34,888 nt of DNA from contig JAJRQT010000209.1 of NCBI GenBank assembly GCA_024280115.1, forward strand, positions 1-34,888, read 5' to 3'. The DNA comes from Bacteroidota bacterium (GTDB taxonomy: Bacteria > Bacteroidota > Bacteroidia > Cytophagales > Cyclobacteriaceae). Positions 1-8,665 of this stretch are shown piece by piece. Position numbers and translations under genes: made by a program. Every line of letters begins with the position of its first letter. Within the stretch, counting starts at the first letter, position 1. Under the pieces are notes generated by a model that was not told the DNA's origin, made no database searches, and saw only the letters and a list, made by a program, of their open reading frames with translations.

Positions 1-1
1 A

Positions 2-415
2 GCTTATGTAACCGTGAGCGATGATGCTATGCATTGGCAACCAATTCAGCCATGGATTTTTGGCAATGGTCAGGAAATTGGCAGCTCCAACACTCAGCAG
101 CACTGGGCTGTACATGATGATGGATTATTTCTGGTTTACACCCGGCGTGGTGCGAATAATGATCATATTCCAAGAAGCAGGGCTCCTTTGTTTATGGCCG
201 GAGTGGATGCTGAAAACCTTCTTTTGCTGAAGAAAACTGAAAGGCTTCTGATACCTGAGCGTGGCGTCATGATGGGTAACTTTGGAGTTTCGTCCATCAA
301 TAATGAAGAAGCCTGGGTTACGGTAGGTGAGAATATGCATCCACCGGAAAATTTTGATATGGGAGCAGATGGAAGTGTATTTGCCGCACGAATTCACTGG
401 TTAAAACCTAAATAA
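2..415 (+). CDS. Sialidase-like (BNR/Asp-box) beta-propeller protein, C-terminal part only
   Basis: The frame is open from the left edge of the window, so the true start lies upstream and only about 137 C-terminal residues are present. An Asp-box-like segment (SDDAMHW) sits at the beginning. It is followed by GSSNTQQHW, FLVYTRRGANNDHI and LFMAGVD, a layout typical of the last blades of uncharacterised proteins annotated as exo-alpha-sialidase. The encoded protein would bind or cleave a glycan; true sialidase activity cannot be inferred from this fragment. The stop is followed after about 90 bases by a NagB-like gene on the same strand, consistent with one transcription unit. Signal peptide and catalytic residues lie outside the window. 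Confidence 0.75.
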   Translation, partial: AYVTVSDDAMHWQPIQPWIFGNGQEIGSSNTQQHWAVHDDGLFLVYTRRGANNDHIPRSRAPLFMAGVDAENLLLLKKTERLLIPERGVMMGNFGVSSINNEEAWVTVGENMHPPENFDMGADGSVFAARIHWLKPK

Positions 416-506
416 ATATGAGTGAAAGCCAAAAATAATCGTGCCAATGCCGGAATTTTTGGTGCTATTAAAATTTATTTACAACACTAAAACAATAGAA
501 TTAGTC

Positions 507-1442
507 ATGACAGATTTCACATATGACCCTTCTAAATATGTGCCATTCCGGGATAAAAAGATTATAGGGAAAGTTCGCAAAATCAAACGAGAAGAGATTG
601 AGCATCATCCGAATCCGGACTATAAAATACGCGTTGTTCCCGATGCTGACTTATCTATTATTTCATTGTTCGATGCATTTCATCGAATTAAAACAGCCGC
701 AGATAACAACGAAGCCCTGGTGATGATTATGCCAAATCCATGGCCTCAGTTCAGAATGCTGGCGCATATGCTCAATAAATTTCGGGTGAATTGTAGCGAA
801 CTCCATACATTCAATATGGATGAATACGCTGACCAGGACGGAAACATTGCTCCAGAAACATGGATTTACGGCTTTGGCCATGCTTTTAAAAAATATTTTT
901 ATCAGAATCTCGATAAAGACCTGCGCCCGCCTGAAAATCAAATACATACTTTTACCAATGAAAATATTGATGATTACGGCCAAATGATTACTGATCTCGG
1001 CGAAGCGGATATTGTCTATAGCGGTCCGGGCTGGACTGGTCACCTGGCATTCATTGAGCCGGATGCCCCGGAATTTAAGGCAGAATCCATGGAAGATTGG
1101 ATGCAAATGGGACCACGTATTGTCACACTTAGTCCATTCACTTTAGCACAAAATTCCATGCATGGGAGTTTTGGTATGAGTGGAGATTTGGCCATGGTTC
1201 CGCCAAGAGCTGCTACTATTGGACCGGCACAGGTAGTAAGGGCAAAAAACCGGATTCAATCCTTTGGTATTGGCGTTCATGGAACGACAACGTCATGGCA
1301 GCGGTTGATTTCCAGGTTGGTAATGCACGGTGAACCGACACCCCTCGTTCCGGAATCAGTACATCAGCTTTTGAGAACGGATGCCTATATTACGGAGACT
1401 GTTGCGATGGATATTGAACCGGATTTTGAAAAGGGATACTAG
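507..1442 (+). CDS. Glucosamine-6-phosphate deaminase/isomerase (NagB)-like protein with altered active site
   Basis: A 311-residue protein if started at the ATG at 507. An ATG at 441 is in frame, but the extra 22 residues look non-coding. It belongs to the NagB/6-phosphogluconolactonase-like fold, whose model member converts glucosamine-6-phosphate to fructose-6-phosphate and ammonia in the cytoplasm. Visible family motifs are FNMDEYAD (Asp105, equivalent to the enolising Asp72 of E. coli NagB) and GPGWTGHLAFIEP at about 173-185. In the second motif the catalytic His (179) and Glu (184) are kept, but the position of E. coli Asp141 is Thr177. The protein also has an N-terminal extension relative to NagB. 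No signal peptide is seen. Its stop directly abuts the ATG of the next gene. It may be an isomerase on another sugar phosphate or a non-canonical deaminase. Confidence 0.8.
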   Translation: MTDFTYDPSKYVPFRDKKIIGKVRKIKREEIEHHPNPDYKIRVVPDADLSIISLFDAFHRIKTAADNNEALVMIMPNPWPQFRMLAHMLNKFRVNCSELHTFNMDEYADQDGNIAPETWIYGFGHAFKKYFYQNLDKDLRPPENQIHTFTNENIDDYGQMITDLGEADIVYSGPGWTGHLAFIEPDAPEFKAESMEDWMQMGPRIVTLSPFTLAQNSMHGSFGMSGDLAMVPPRAATIGPAQVVRAKNRIQSFGIGVHGTTTSWQRLISRLVMHGEPTPLVPESVHQLLRTDAYITETVAMDIEPDFEKGY

Positions 1443-2456
1443 ATGAAGAGAGAGAAAATCAAAGAGTTGTTGAAAAGCAAGGATGTTGTTATTGATGTCC
1501 ATACACATATCGGTATCTCGCCAAAATTCTTTTACCAATTCGGTTATCCCTATGCACTTTCTTTTGAGGACCTGGTTATTCGAATGGAGTTGCTTGGAAT
1601 TGACCACTCTGTAGTTTTTCCCTTTGTCGATTCTGCTTTCTATGAAATTGACCGTAATTCATCGAAGATCAAAACAACTACCAGATTTTGCGACTTTCCA
1701 TATGAGTTGGAAAATCGCAACCTGCTGAATGAAGTCAATGACATATTCCCCAAATTTAGCAGTAAGGCGCTCCCTTTTCTCATGTTCGATCCATCAAGAG
1801 AGCCTGACAAACAAGCTGCTCATTTGGAAAAGCTGTCTGAGAAATACCCGGTTTTCGGATTAAAAACGGCAACTACTTATATCCAGGCTTTTGTTAATGA
1901 TTTAGAGACCAAAGGCAAGCCGATTCTTGATTTGGCTCGAGAAAAGCAACTTCCCATTACTTTTCACTCTTCAGTACATCCTGAAGATCCATGGGCTTCA
2001 GCTTATGATTTGGTAGATTTCGCAGAAAGGCATCCTGACATTCGAGTTTGTATTGCCCACTCTGCTCGTTTTTTAAAACCAGTATTAGACAAGGCAAACG
2101 AACTGGATAATTGTTTTGTGGATTATTCCGCTTTTATCATTCACTGTAAACTTGCCGTGCAAAACTCATCCGGTGTAGCAACCAAAGACCTTCGATTTGA
2201 TGCTGATTATAATGATCCATTTTCGGTGATGCTCAAATTGGCAGAGGCCTATCCAAATACCATGCTGTGGGGAAGTGACACTCCATTTAATTATTGGATT
2301 CAAAAATATTATACCGCAGATGGGATATTAAATGATGACAGATTGGAATGTGGATATAAAGAAGAAAGCCAATTGTTAGAGAACTTACCCAATGAAATAA
2401 AAACAAAGATCGCCTATACAAACAATTTGCGATTTTTATTCGGAGAAGAAGTATGA
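1443..2456 (+). CDS. Amidohydrolase family protein (Amidohydro_2-like TIM barrel)
   Basis: A 337-residue cytoplasmic protein with the metal-dependent amidohydrolase signature. It shows an HxH motif in DVHTHIG (His20, His22), a GLK lysine segment before the middle of the barrel, a FHSSVHPED histidine, CIAHSARF, and a C-terminal WGSDTPFNYW whose Asp is the expected metal/base residue. Family members hydrolyse amide, ester or lactone bonds or decarboxylate small molecules; the substrate here is unknown. The start codon follows the previous stop with no gap, and the last four bases (ATGA) overlap the next gene. The three products are therefore probably made in fixed proportion. A lactonase or deacetylase step in sugar catabolism is plausible but inferred. 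Confidence 0.85.
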   Translation: MKREKIKELLKSKDVVIDVHTHIGISPKFFYQFGYPYALSFEDLVIRMELLGIDHSVVFPFVDSAFYEIDRNSSKIKTTTRFCDFPYELENRNLLNEVNDIFPKFSSKALPFLMFDPSREPDKQAAHLEKLSEKYPVFGLKTATTYIQAFVNDLETKGKPILDLAREKQLPITFHSSVHPEDPWASAYDLVDFAERHPDIRVCIAHSARFLKPVLDKANELDNCFVDYSAFIIHCKLAVQNSSGVATKDLRFDADYNDPFSVMLKLAEAYPNTMLWGSDTPFNYWIQKYYTADGILNDDRLECGYKEESQLLENLPNEIKTKIAYTNNLRFLFGEEV

Positions 2457-3769
2457 ATAAGAAATTATTGGCAGGCTCAGCAATTATTGGCGTCACCCCG
2501 CAAAAACCTATGTTTCTGCATGGCTATCCGCATGTAGAGCGAATCAGTGAAGGGGTTCATGATCCGTTGTATGCATCTGCGTTAATCATTGATAATGGGT
2601 TAACGCAAATTGGGTTTTGTGCCGTGGATGTAGTCTTTATAAGTGGAGAAATTACTGAGAGGGTTCGTGACAGGGTTCACAAGGAGACGGGAATCGCTAA
2701 ACAAAATTTAATGATCTCCGCATCGCATACCCATTCCGGTCCGGTGACATTTAGCGATATTTTTTATGATCCTGTAGTACCAAAGGCAGACCCGGAATAT
2801 ATTACCTATTTAGTGGATAAGTTGGTTGAGGTTTATGTCGAGGCGTTTCAAAAAAAGAAGGAAAGCAAAATTGCCATTACAACAGCAGACGGATCTGGTG
2901 TTGGGGGCAATCGGCGAAGTAAAACAGATGCAGTTGATCCTGAAGTACCTATGGTTGTACTAAAGGATATTACAACTGATAAGGTTTTTGCCTTGTCAAC
3001 GATCTATTGTATGCATCCAACCATATTACATGAAGATTCAAAGCTTTATTCGGCAGATTTCCCCGGAAATACCCGGGAATACATCAAAAATAAATTAGGC
3101 GAAGACGCTATTTTACTCTATCATACAGGCCCATCCGGTAATCAATCACCACGACATTTTATCAAATCAAATACGTTTGATGAAGCAGAGCGTCTGGGAT
3201 TCAAGCTTGGTGAACAGATCATAAAAAGTATCTTGGAATTGGGAGATTTTCAATATCAGACTTGGATACCACTTTCCATTCGACAAGCTAGTATAATGCT
3301 TCCTAAAAAGAAGTTTATGTCCGTTAAAGCCGCGGAAGAAAAAGTGATTTTAGTAAAGAACAAATTAGAACAGATGCGGCGTGGTGGAGCACCTTCAACA
3401 GAAATCCGGACAGTAGAGTGTGATTGGTTTGGTGCCGAAGAAAACAAACAATTGGCAGAAATGGCCGCAGGTGGTAAGCTTGAGCAGGTTTATCAATCTG
3501 TATTACCTGCTGAAATTGATATAATAGGAATCGGTGACAAGCAATTTGTTTTTTTACCGGGAGAAATGTTTGTTGAATATTCATTGGCCATCAAAGAAAA
3601 ATCACGGAATAAAACCTTTATCGCCAGCCTGGCAAACGGCGTGTTGGCAGGGTATATCGTTACCGAAGCAGCAGAAATAGAGGGCGGCTATGAAGCATCA
3701 AATAGTATTTTTCCGGCCAGTGTCGGTCAAATATTGGTAAACCATGTTTTGGCGCTACTTGGGAAATGA
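2453..3769 (+). CDS. Neutral/alkaline ceramidase N-terminal domain-like hydrolase
   Basis: A 438-residue protein matching the catalytic domain of neutral ceramidases, zinc amidases that cut the N-acyl bond of ceramide. It shows SASHTHSGP at 89-97 (zinc ligand region), CMHPT with a second candidate zinc His at 188, GNQSP around 229-233 with the Ser in the place of the bacterial ceramidase nucleophile, a C-terminal PGE motif, and a GYIVTEAAEIEGGYE segment carrying the expected Tyr. The active site therefore looks complete. It is shorter than true secreted ceramidases (about 650 residues or more), lacks their C-terminal domain and has no evident signal peptide. It may be a cytoplasmic amidase for an N-acylated sugar or related compound, which is inference. 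The start overlaps the upstream amidohydrolase by 4 bases. Confidence 0.82.
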   Translation: MNKKLLAGSAIIGVTPQKPMFLHGYPHVERISEGVHDPLYASALIIDNGLTQIGFCAVDVVFISGEITERVRDRVHKETGIAKQNLMISASHTHSGPVTFSDIFYDPVVPKADPEYITYLVDKLVEVYVEAFQKKKESKIAITTADGSGVGGNRRSKTDAVDPEVPMVVLKDITTDKVFALSTIYCMHPTILHEDSKLYSADFPGNTREYIKNKLGEDAILLYHTGPSGNQSPRHFIKSNTFDEAERLGFKLGEQIIKSILELGDFQYQTWIPLSIRQASIMLPKKKFMSVKAAEEKVILVKNKLEQMRRGGAPSTEIRTVECDWFGAEENKQLAEMAAGGKLEQVYQSVLPAEIDIIGIGDKQFVFLPGEMFVEYSLAIKEKSRNKTFIASLANGVLAGYIVTEAAEIEGGYEASNSIFPASVGQILVNHVLALLGK

Positions 3770-3787
3770 GAATAAAAATAAAAAACA

Positions 3788-4789
3788 ATGCAACATTATA
3801 ATCGACGTCATTTTATTAAAACCATCGGTGCTGCCTCGTTAGCGAGCACCATGCCAGGAACATTAATCTCCAAGCCAAGTGGAAGCAGTATATGGGCCAA
3901 CTTGTTGCATCTCAGTTTTAATATGTGGGAGGATTGGAGCGCTCCCGGAAAAGAAATGCGCTACTATCGCCCTCACCTGCGCTTTGATGAAAAATTGTGG
4001 AATGATCTTTTAAAAAAGATGGAGACCAATCATCTTAACATGGTGGTTCTTGACTTAGGCGATGGAGTACAATATGAGAGCCATCCTGAGATTGCAGTAG
4101 AAAATGCCTGGACTGTACAAAAACTAAAGAAGGAATTAAGCAAAATGCGTGATATGGGTCTGGAGCCAATACCTAAACTAAATTTTGCTTCTTCACATGA
4201 TGCCTGGATGGGCGAATATTCAAGGATGCTGTCAACAGAAAGGTACTATAAAGTGTGTTCAGATCTTATTGCGGAGGTTTGTGATATTTTTGACACGCCG
4301 CGTTTTTTTCACCTGGGAATGGATGAAGAAGATGCCGGAAATCAGAAATACTATAAATACATGGTTGTACGCCAATACGATCTCTGGTGGCATGATTTTC
4401 TGTTTCTCCATAATGAAGTGAAAAAAAACGGCTCCCGCAGTTGGATCTGGTCTGATTACCTTTGGCATTATCCTGACCGGTTTTTTGAAAAAATGCCAAA
4501 AGATGTGCTGCAGAGTAATTGGTATTATGGGACAAAATTCAAGAAAGACAAAATGGTGGAAGCCTATAACCAGCTTGATAAAAATGGATACGACCAAATC
4601 CCGACTGCGAGTAATCATTCTAACAATGAAAATTTTGGAATGACAGTAGATTATTGCCAAAGACATATTCAGAAACAACGCTTGTTTGGGTTTTTGCAGA
4701 CACCCTGGCGCCCAACAATTGAAGAATTTCGCCAGCGTCACATGGAGGCTATAGAACAGGTCGGTGCGGCTATTCGTGTGACTGAATGA
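3788..4789 (+). CDS. Tat-exported GH20-like (hexosaminidase-fold) protein
   Basis: A 333-residue protein with a clear twin-arginine signal (NRRHFIKTIGAASLAS), so it should leave the cytoplasm folded. The body resembles a GH20-type TIM barrel: a conserved strand with LNMVVLDLGDG, then MRDMGLEPIPKLNF, then FFHLGMDEED, where Asp179-Glu180 match the catalytic Asp-Glu pair of beta-hexosaminidases. WIWSDYLWHYP and a late NWYYG segment could help form the sugar pocket. It lacks the usual N-terminal GH20b-like domain and is shorter than typical GH20 enzymes. It lies 18 bases after the ceramidase-like gene. A role in releasing a terminal amino sugar would fit the NagB-like gene upstream, but the family assignment is by motif only. 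Confidence 0.65.
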   Translation: MQHYNRRHFIKTIGAASLASTMPGTLISKPSGSSIWANLLHLSFNMWEDWSAPGKEMRYYRPHLRFDEKLWNDLLKKMETNHLNMVVLDLGDGVQYESHPEIAVENAWTVQKLKKELSKMRDMGLEPIPKLNFASSHDAWMGEYSRMLSTERYYKVCSDLIAEVCDIFDTPRFFHLGMDEEDAGNQKYYKYMVVRQYDLWWHDFLFLHNEVKKNGSRSWIWSDYLWHYPDRFFEKMPKDVLQSNWYYGTKFKKDKMVEAYNQLDKNGYDQIPTASNHSNNENFGMTVDYCQRHIQKQRLFGFLQTPWRPTIEEFRQRHMEAIEQVGAAIRVTE

Positions 4790-4914
4790 GAAGCGGTAAA
4801 TAATAGTAAATATTTAATTTCCCCAAAAGGTTTTCGATGATTGCTATTTTACTGGGGTCACCTTATTCAATTTTCAAATGAAATCAAATACTGTTATTCC
4901 GAATCCTAAATTTT

Positions 4915-6420
4915 ATGTATATGGATAAAATCTCCCTAACCGCACTGGATTGGATCATAATAATTGGGTATGGTGTTGGAATGCTTTTGGTCGGTTTTTA
5001 TTTTTCCCGACAGAATAAAAGCTCTGATGATTACATGCTTGGAGGTAGGAATATGTCGCCATGGAAGGTTGGCCTTTCTCTATTTGCAACAATGTTTAGT
5101 GCGGTATCTTACTTGTCAATGCCTGGAGAGATGATCAAATACGGACCGATGATCTGGTCTTCTTTATTTGCCTTACCGCTAATATATATTGTTGTTGCCT
5201 ATTTTTTCATTCCATATATAATGAAACTTAATATAACCAGCGCTTATGAACTGTTAGAAACAAAACTTGATGTTCGTAACAGAGTGGTCGCAGCAATTTA
5301 TTTTTTGATAATGCGTATCGTTTGGATGGCCGTAATTATTTATATGGTCTCTGAAAAAGTTATAGTTCCCATTATGGGCTGGCCTGAGGATACAGCTTTA
5401 ATGGTAAGTATTATAATGGGAATAATCACTGTGATCTATACCTCTTTTGGCGGACTGCGCAGCGTAGTTTTGACTGATGTTGTACAAACATTTATTTTAT
5501 TTGGCGGTACAATTCTGGCTATTATTTTAATTACCAATCAACTGGGAGGAGTTTCCAAAATTATCCCAACGGAATGGCCAGATCAATGGGCGGAATTTGT
5601 GTTTTTTGATGCCCGGGCCCGCATAAGTTTTTTACCTGTCATATTAACTACTTTTGGATGGTATGCCTGTACTGCCGGGTCAGATCAAATGGCAATTCAA
5701 CGCTATTTGGCTACCAAAGATATTAAAACGGCCAAGAAAATGTATCTGAACTCCATGATATCAAATGCTGTAATTAATATTCTATTAGCAATTCTTGGTC
5801 TATCCCTCTATGCTTTTTTTAAGATGCATCCGGAATTGCTTTTAAAAGGATCTAACATAATAGATGGAGCAGATCTTCTATTTCCGAGATTTATAGTAAT
5901 TGGCTTACCTGCAGGTATTTCAGGTTTGGTATTGGCAGGACTTCTCGCCGCGTCCATGTCAAGCCTCTCTTCTGGTATCAATTCTTCTGCTATGTCAATA
6001 ATCAATGATTTCATTCTTCGATTCAGAAAAACCTCTTTCTCAGAAACAGACCAGATTAAATTGGCGAAATATATTTCCTTCGGGATTGGATTTATCATTG
6101 TTTTGTTAAGCCTTGCTGTTGGTAATGTTAAGGGTAACCTGTTGGAATTAACTTATAAAACGATCAATTTACTTGTCGCGCCGTTATTTGTGCCTTTCTT
6201 TATGGCTATGTTTATTCGTTGGGCGAAACCAACTGCAACTTTTATTGGTACGATATCCAGTGGTTTTATAGCCGTATTGATCAGCTTTTCACAAGAATTA
6301 TTTGGAGTAGGTATCTCTTTTCTTTGGATCATTCCCGGATCTTTTTTAGTTGGAGTTATCATTAGTATTGTTTTGAGTATGCTCCATTTTGGAGATCACC
6401 CTCAGGGAGTTGACAGCTAA
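4915..6420 (+). CDS. Sodium:solute symporter (SSS family)
   Basis: A 501-residue inner-membrane protein with about 13 hydrophobic segments, the first near residues 10-30 and the last near 470-492, as expected for the LeuT-fold SSS family of sodium-coupled carriers of sugars, sialic acid, amino acids or vitamins. FATMFSAVSYLSMPGE in the second segment and a Ser-rich SSLSSGINSSAMSI stretch around residue 350, which provides the Na2 site in relatives, are typical. A second ATG two codons downstream could also be the start. A 125-base gap separates it from the previous gene, so it may have its own promoter. Flanking sialidase-like and oxidoreductase genes suggest that it imports the sugar those proteins release; the substrate is not determined. 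Confidence 0.9.
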   Translation: MYMDKISLTALDWIIIIGYGVGMLLVGFYFSRQNKSSDDYMLGGRNMSPWKVGLSLFATMFSAVSYLSMPGEMIKYGPMIWSSLFALPLIYIVVAYFFIPYIMKLNITSAYELLETKLDVRNRVVAAIYFLIMRIVWMAVIIYMVSEKVIVPIMGWPEDTALMVSIIMGIITVIYTSFGGLRSVVLTDVVQTFILFGGTILAIILITNQLGGVSKIIPTEWPDQWAEFVFFDARARISFLPVILTTFGWYACTAGSDQMAIQRYLATKDIKTAKKMYLNSMISNAVINILLAILGLSLYAFFKMHPELLLKGSNIIDGADLLFPRFIVIGLPAGISGLVLAGLLAASMSSLSSGINSSAMSIINDFILRFRKTSFSETDQIKLAKYISFGIGFIIVLLSLAVGNVKGNLLELTYKTINLLVAPLFVPFFMAMFIRWAKPTATFIGTISSGFIAVLISFSQELFGVGISFLWIIPGSFLVGVIISIVLSMLHFGDHPQGVDS

Positions 6421-6438
6421 AATATCCAAAAGTAATTA

Positions 6439-7605
6439 ATGGAGAATCTTTTAAATTCAAAATCTGATCCGGATAAGGACAAGATGGAAATTGTCGAAAG
6501 AGGCATATTGACATCCGCTGTAGCAGGAACTACTCATGCTACATTTACGTTTCCATCTGTGGTTGCGCTCTCCAATGGCGAGCTTCTGGCAACTTGTCGG
6601 GTTGGTTCAAAAAAGGATATTGCAGATGAGACGATCGAAATATATCGATCCGCCGATGGAGGGCTTAATTGGAGCGAAGGAAAGAAACCTTTTGCTGATA
6701 TACAGGTAAATGGCTTAAAAGGATCTCTTATGATTTGCTACCTAACCGAGATCAAACCCGGGCACCTTATCGCTGCCTGTATGTGGGTTGACCGACAGAC
6801 ATATCTGGGAAAACCTCTTTTCAATACCGAAACGGAAGGTTGTTTGAATATGGTAATATTAATGTCTGATTCTTTCGATGGTGGAAGAACATGGGCACCA
6901 TTGCGTGAAATTTCTTTGCCAGATGATATTGGTCCACCAAGTCTGACCGGCCCAATCCTGAAGTTGCAAGATGGGAGTCTTGCCATGACAATTGAAACAA
7001 ACAAACACTATTTAGATAAAACAAAATGGTATCAGCGCGTAGTATTATTTCATTCGGTAGATGAAGGTAAGACCTGGAAAGAACCGATCACGGTTAACGA
7101 GGATAAAAGTGGAAAGATGTTTTATTGGGATATGCGTGCCGGAGTAGATCCGGATGGCAGGATAGTGGCATTTTCATGGAATTACGATAGTGAGACAAAT
7201 AAATACCACAACATTCTACGCCGCATAAGTTCTGATAACGGTAAAACATGGTCGCAAAATGAAGATATGGGTTTTGCAGATCAGCCTTCACATCCTGCTA
7301 TTTTGCCAGATGGTCGTGTTGTATTGGCATGGGTGGATCGATTTGGAAGTCATTCGATCCGGGCTCGAATGGCGCCAGCCATTGACCAATTCTTTGATGA
7401 GCGCTCAGAATTGATTTTGCATACGCAAGAAATATCCGCGACTACCACAGGGAATACAGGTGATTTACTTGGTGACATGAGGCTGTGGAGTTTTGGATTG
7501 CCATTCGCTGAAGTTTTACCAGATGGGGATGTGATGGTATTGTACTATGCAGGAACAGAAGATGTACTGGATATCCATTGGGTAAAGCTTCGATTAGCCA
7601 CATAG
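6439..7605 (+). CDS. BNR/Asp-box sialidase-like protein without signal peptide
   Basis: A 388-residue six-bladed-propeller-type protein with four Asp boxes: SADGGLNW (71-78), SFDGGRTW (145-152), SVDEGKTW (206-213) and SSDNGKTW (264-271). TFPSVVALSNGELLATCR near 37-54 resembles the conserved entry region of sialidase-like families. The N-terminus is polar, with no export signal. An in-frame ATG at residue 16 is an alternative start. A cytoplasmic location is likely, unusual for a sialidase and more in keeping with action on an imported disaccharide. It starts 18 bases after the symporter stop, so co-expression is likely. Whether it is a hydrolase, lyase or epimerase cannot be told from the sequence. 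Confidence 0.82.
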   Translation: MENLLNSKSDPDKDKMEIVERGILTSAVAGTTHATFTFPSVVALSNGELLATCRVGSKKDIADETIEIYRSADGGLNWSEGKKPFADIQVNGLKGSLMICYLTEIKPGHLIAACMWVDRQTYLGKPLFNTETEGCLNMVILMSDSFDGGRTWAPLREISLPDDIGPPSLTGPILKLQDGSLAMTIETNKHYLDKTKWYQRVVLFHSVDEGKTWKEPITVNEDKSGKMFYWDMRAGVDPDGRIVAFSWNYDSETNKYHNILRRISSDNGKTWSQNEDMGFADQPSHPAILPDGRVVLAWVDRFGSHSIRARMAPAIDQFFDERSELILHTQEISATTTGNTGDLLGDMRLWSFGLPFAEVLPDGDVMVLYYAGTEDVLDIHWVKLRLAT

Positions 7606-7680
7606 ATCATCGCATCTATTAACCTTTAAATCGCATAGGTAGTTAAGAGTCGTCGAACCTATTAAGTTCGGAATATCATT

Positions 7681-8637
7681 ATGAATCAAAGAATACTAAA
7701 AAGCACCGATATCCAGGTTTCTGAAATTGCTTTTGGCGGTGTTGAGATTGGAATGCCATATGGGATTGGGGTGAATAGCAAAGCTGATATGCCTTCTCAA
7801 TCACAGTCAATTCATTTATTGCACGCGGCTGTTGATGGTGGTATAAATCTTTTTGATACGGCCCGATTGTATGGGGCCAGTGAATCTATTATGGGATCGG
7901 CTTTTCAGGATATGAGAAACCAGGTTGTAATCAGCACCAAATGCAGGTTTTTACGCAATGAATTCGGAGTGTTACCCCCACCTGGTAAATTGAAGGGATT
8001 TATCGAAAGATCATTGCGGGAAAGTCTTACAGCTCTGCAAACAGATTTTGTTGATATTTATATGCTTCATCTAGTGGATGATGAGATTCTTGATAAAGAG
8101 GAGGTGGCAGAAATATTTTTAAATCTTAAAAAGAGAGGTGCAATTCGAGCTACCGGTGTTTCCACATATTCGGTCGAGGAAACAAAAAAAGCAATAGAAA
8201 GCGGTGTTTGGGATATTATCCAATTGCCATATAACCTCCTGGATCAATCTCAGGAAGCCAACATTTCTCTTGCCGCCAAAAAGGGGGTTGACATCGTAGT
8301 ACGGTCGGTGCTATTCAAAGGGATTTTGAGTGAAAAGGGCAAAAACCTGCATCCTGCACTTAAAGATGTAGAGCAACACATTAAGCTGTATGAAGAATTG
8401 ATGAGCGATCATTTTTCAGATTTGTCTGCATTAGCTACAAAATTTGCGCTTTCATCCAATCAAATATCTTCAGTACTAATTGGAATAGACAGGGAGGATT
8501 ATTTACAGAAATCCTTGGCTATTGCAAATGGGAGTTATCTGGATGATGAAACATTAGTGAGAGCCAAAGAACTTCAATACGTGGATCTTAAATTTCTCGA
8601 TCTGGTCAGATGGGATAAGAATGGGTGGTTAACTTAA
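7681..8637 (+). CDS. Aldo/keto reductase
   Basis: A 318-residue cytoplasmic NAD(P)H-dependent aldo/keto reductase. The catalytic tetrad is visible: Asp59 and Tyr64 in FDTARLYG, Lys87 in VISTKC, and His130 in DIYMLHLVD. IQLPYNLLDQ in the middle and a late SNQISSVLIG fit the TIM-barrel family. Members near sugar transporters often oxidise or reduce sugars and inositols. A 75-base gap precedes it, with a 5-bp inverted repeat (7654-7658 with 7666-7670) but no T-run. Together with the SDR at 11.8 kb it offers two redox steps for an imported sugar, which is inferred from context. Confidence 0.9.
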   Translation: MNQRILKSTDIQVSEIAFGGVEIGMPYGIGVNSKADMPSQSQSIHLLHAAVDGGINLFDTARLYGASESIMGSAFQDMRNQVVISTKCRFLRNEFGVLPPPGKLKGFIERSLRESLTALQTDFVDIYMLHLVDDEILDKEEVAEIFLNLKKRGAIRATGVSTYSVEETKKAIESGVWDIIQLPYNLLDQSQEANISLAAKKGVDIVVRSVLFKGILSEKGKNLHPALKDVEQHIKLYEELMSDHFSDLSALATKFALSSNQISSVLIGIDREDYLQKSLAIANGSYLDDETLVRAKELQYVDLKFLDLVRWDKNGWLT

Positions 8638-8665
8638 AATTCAGTTTAAACAAATAATAGAAAAA

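Noticed and set aside
441..506. Upstream ATG for the NagB-like gene
   Set aside because: The additional 22 residues do not resemble family N-termini, and the ATG at 507 gives a natural start (MTDFTYDPSKYVPF).
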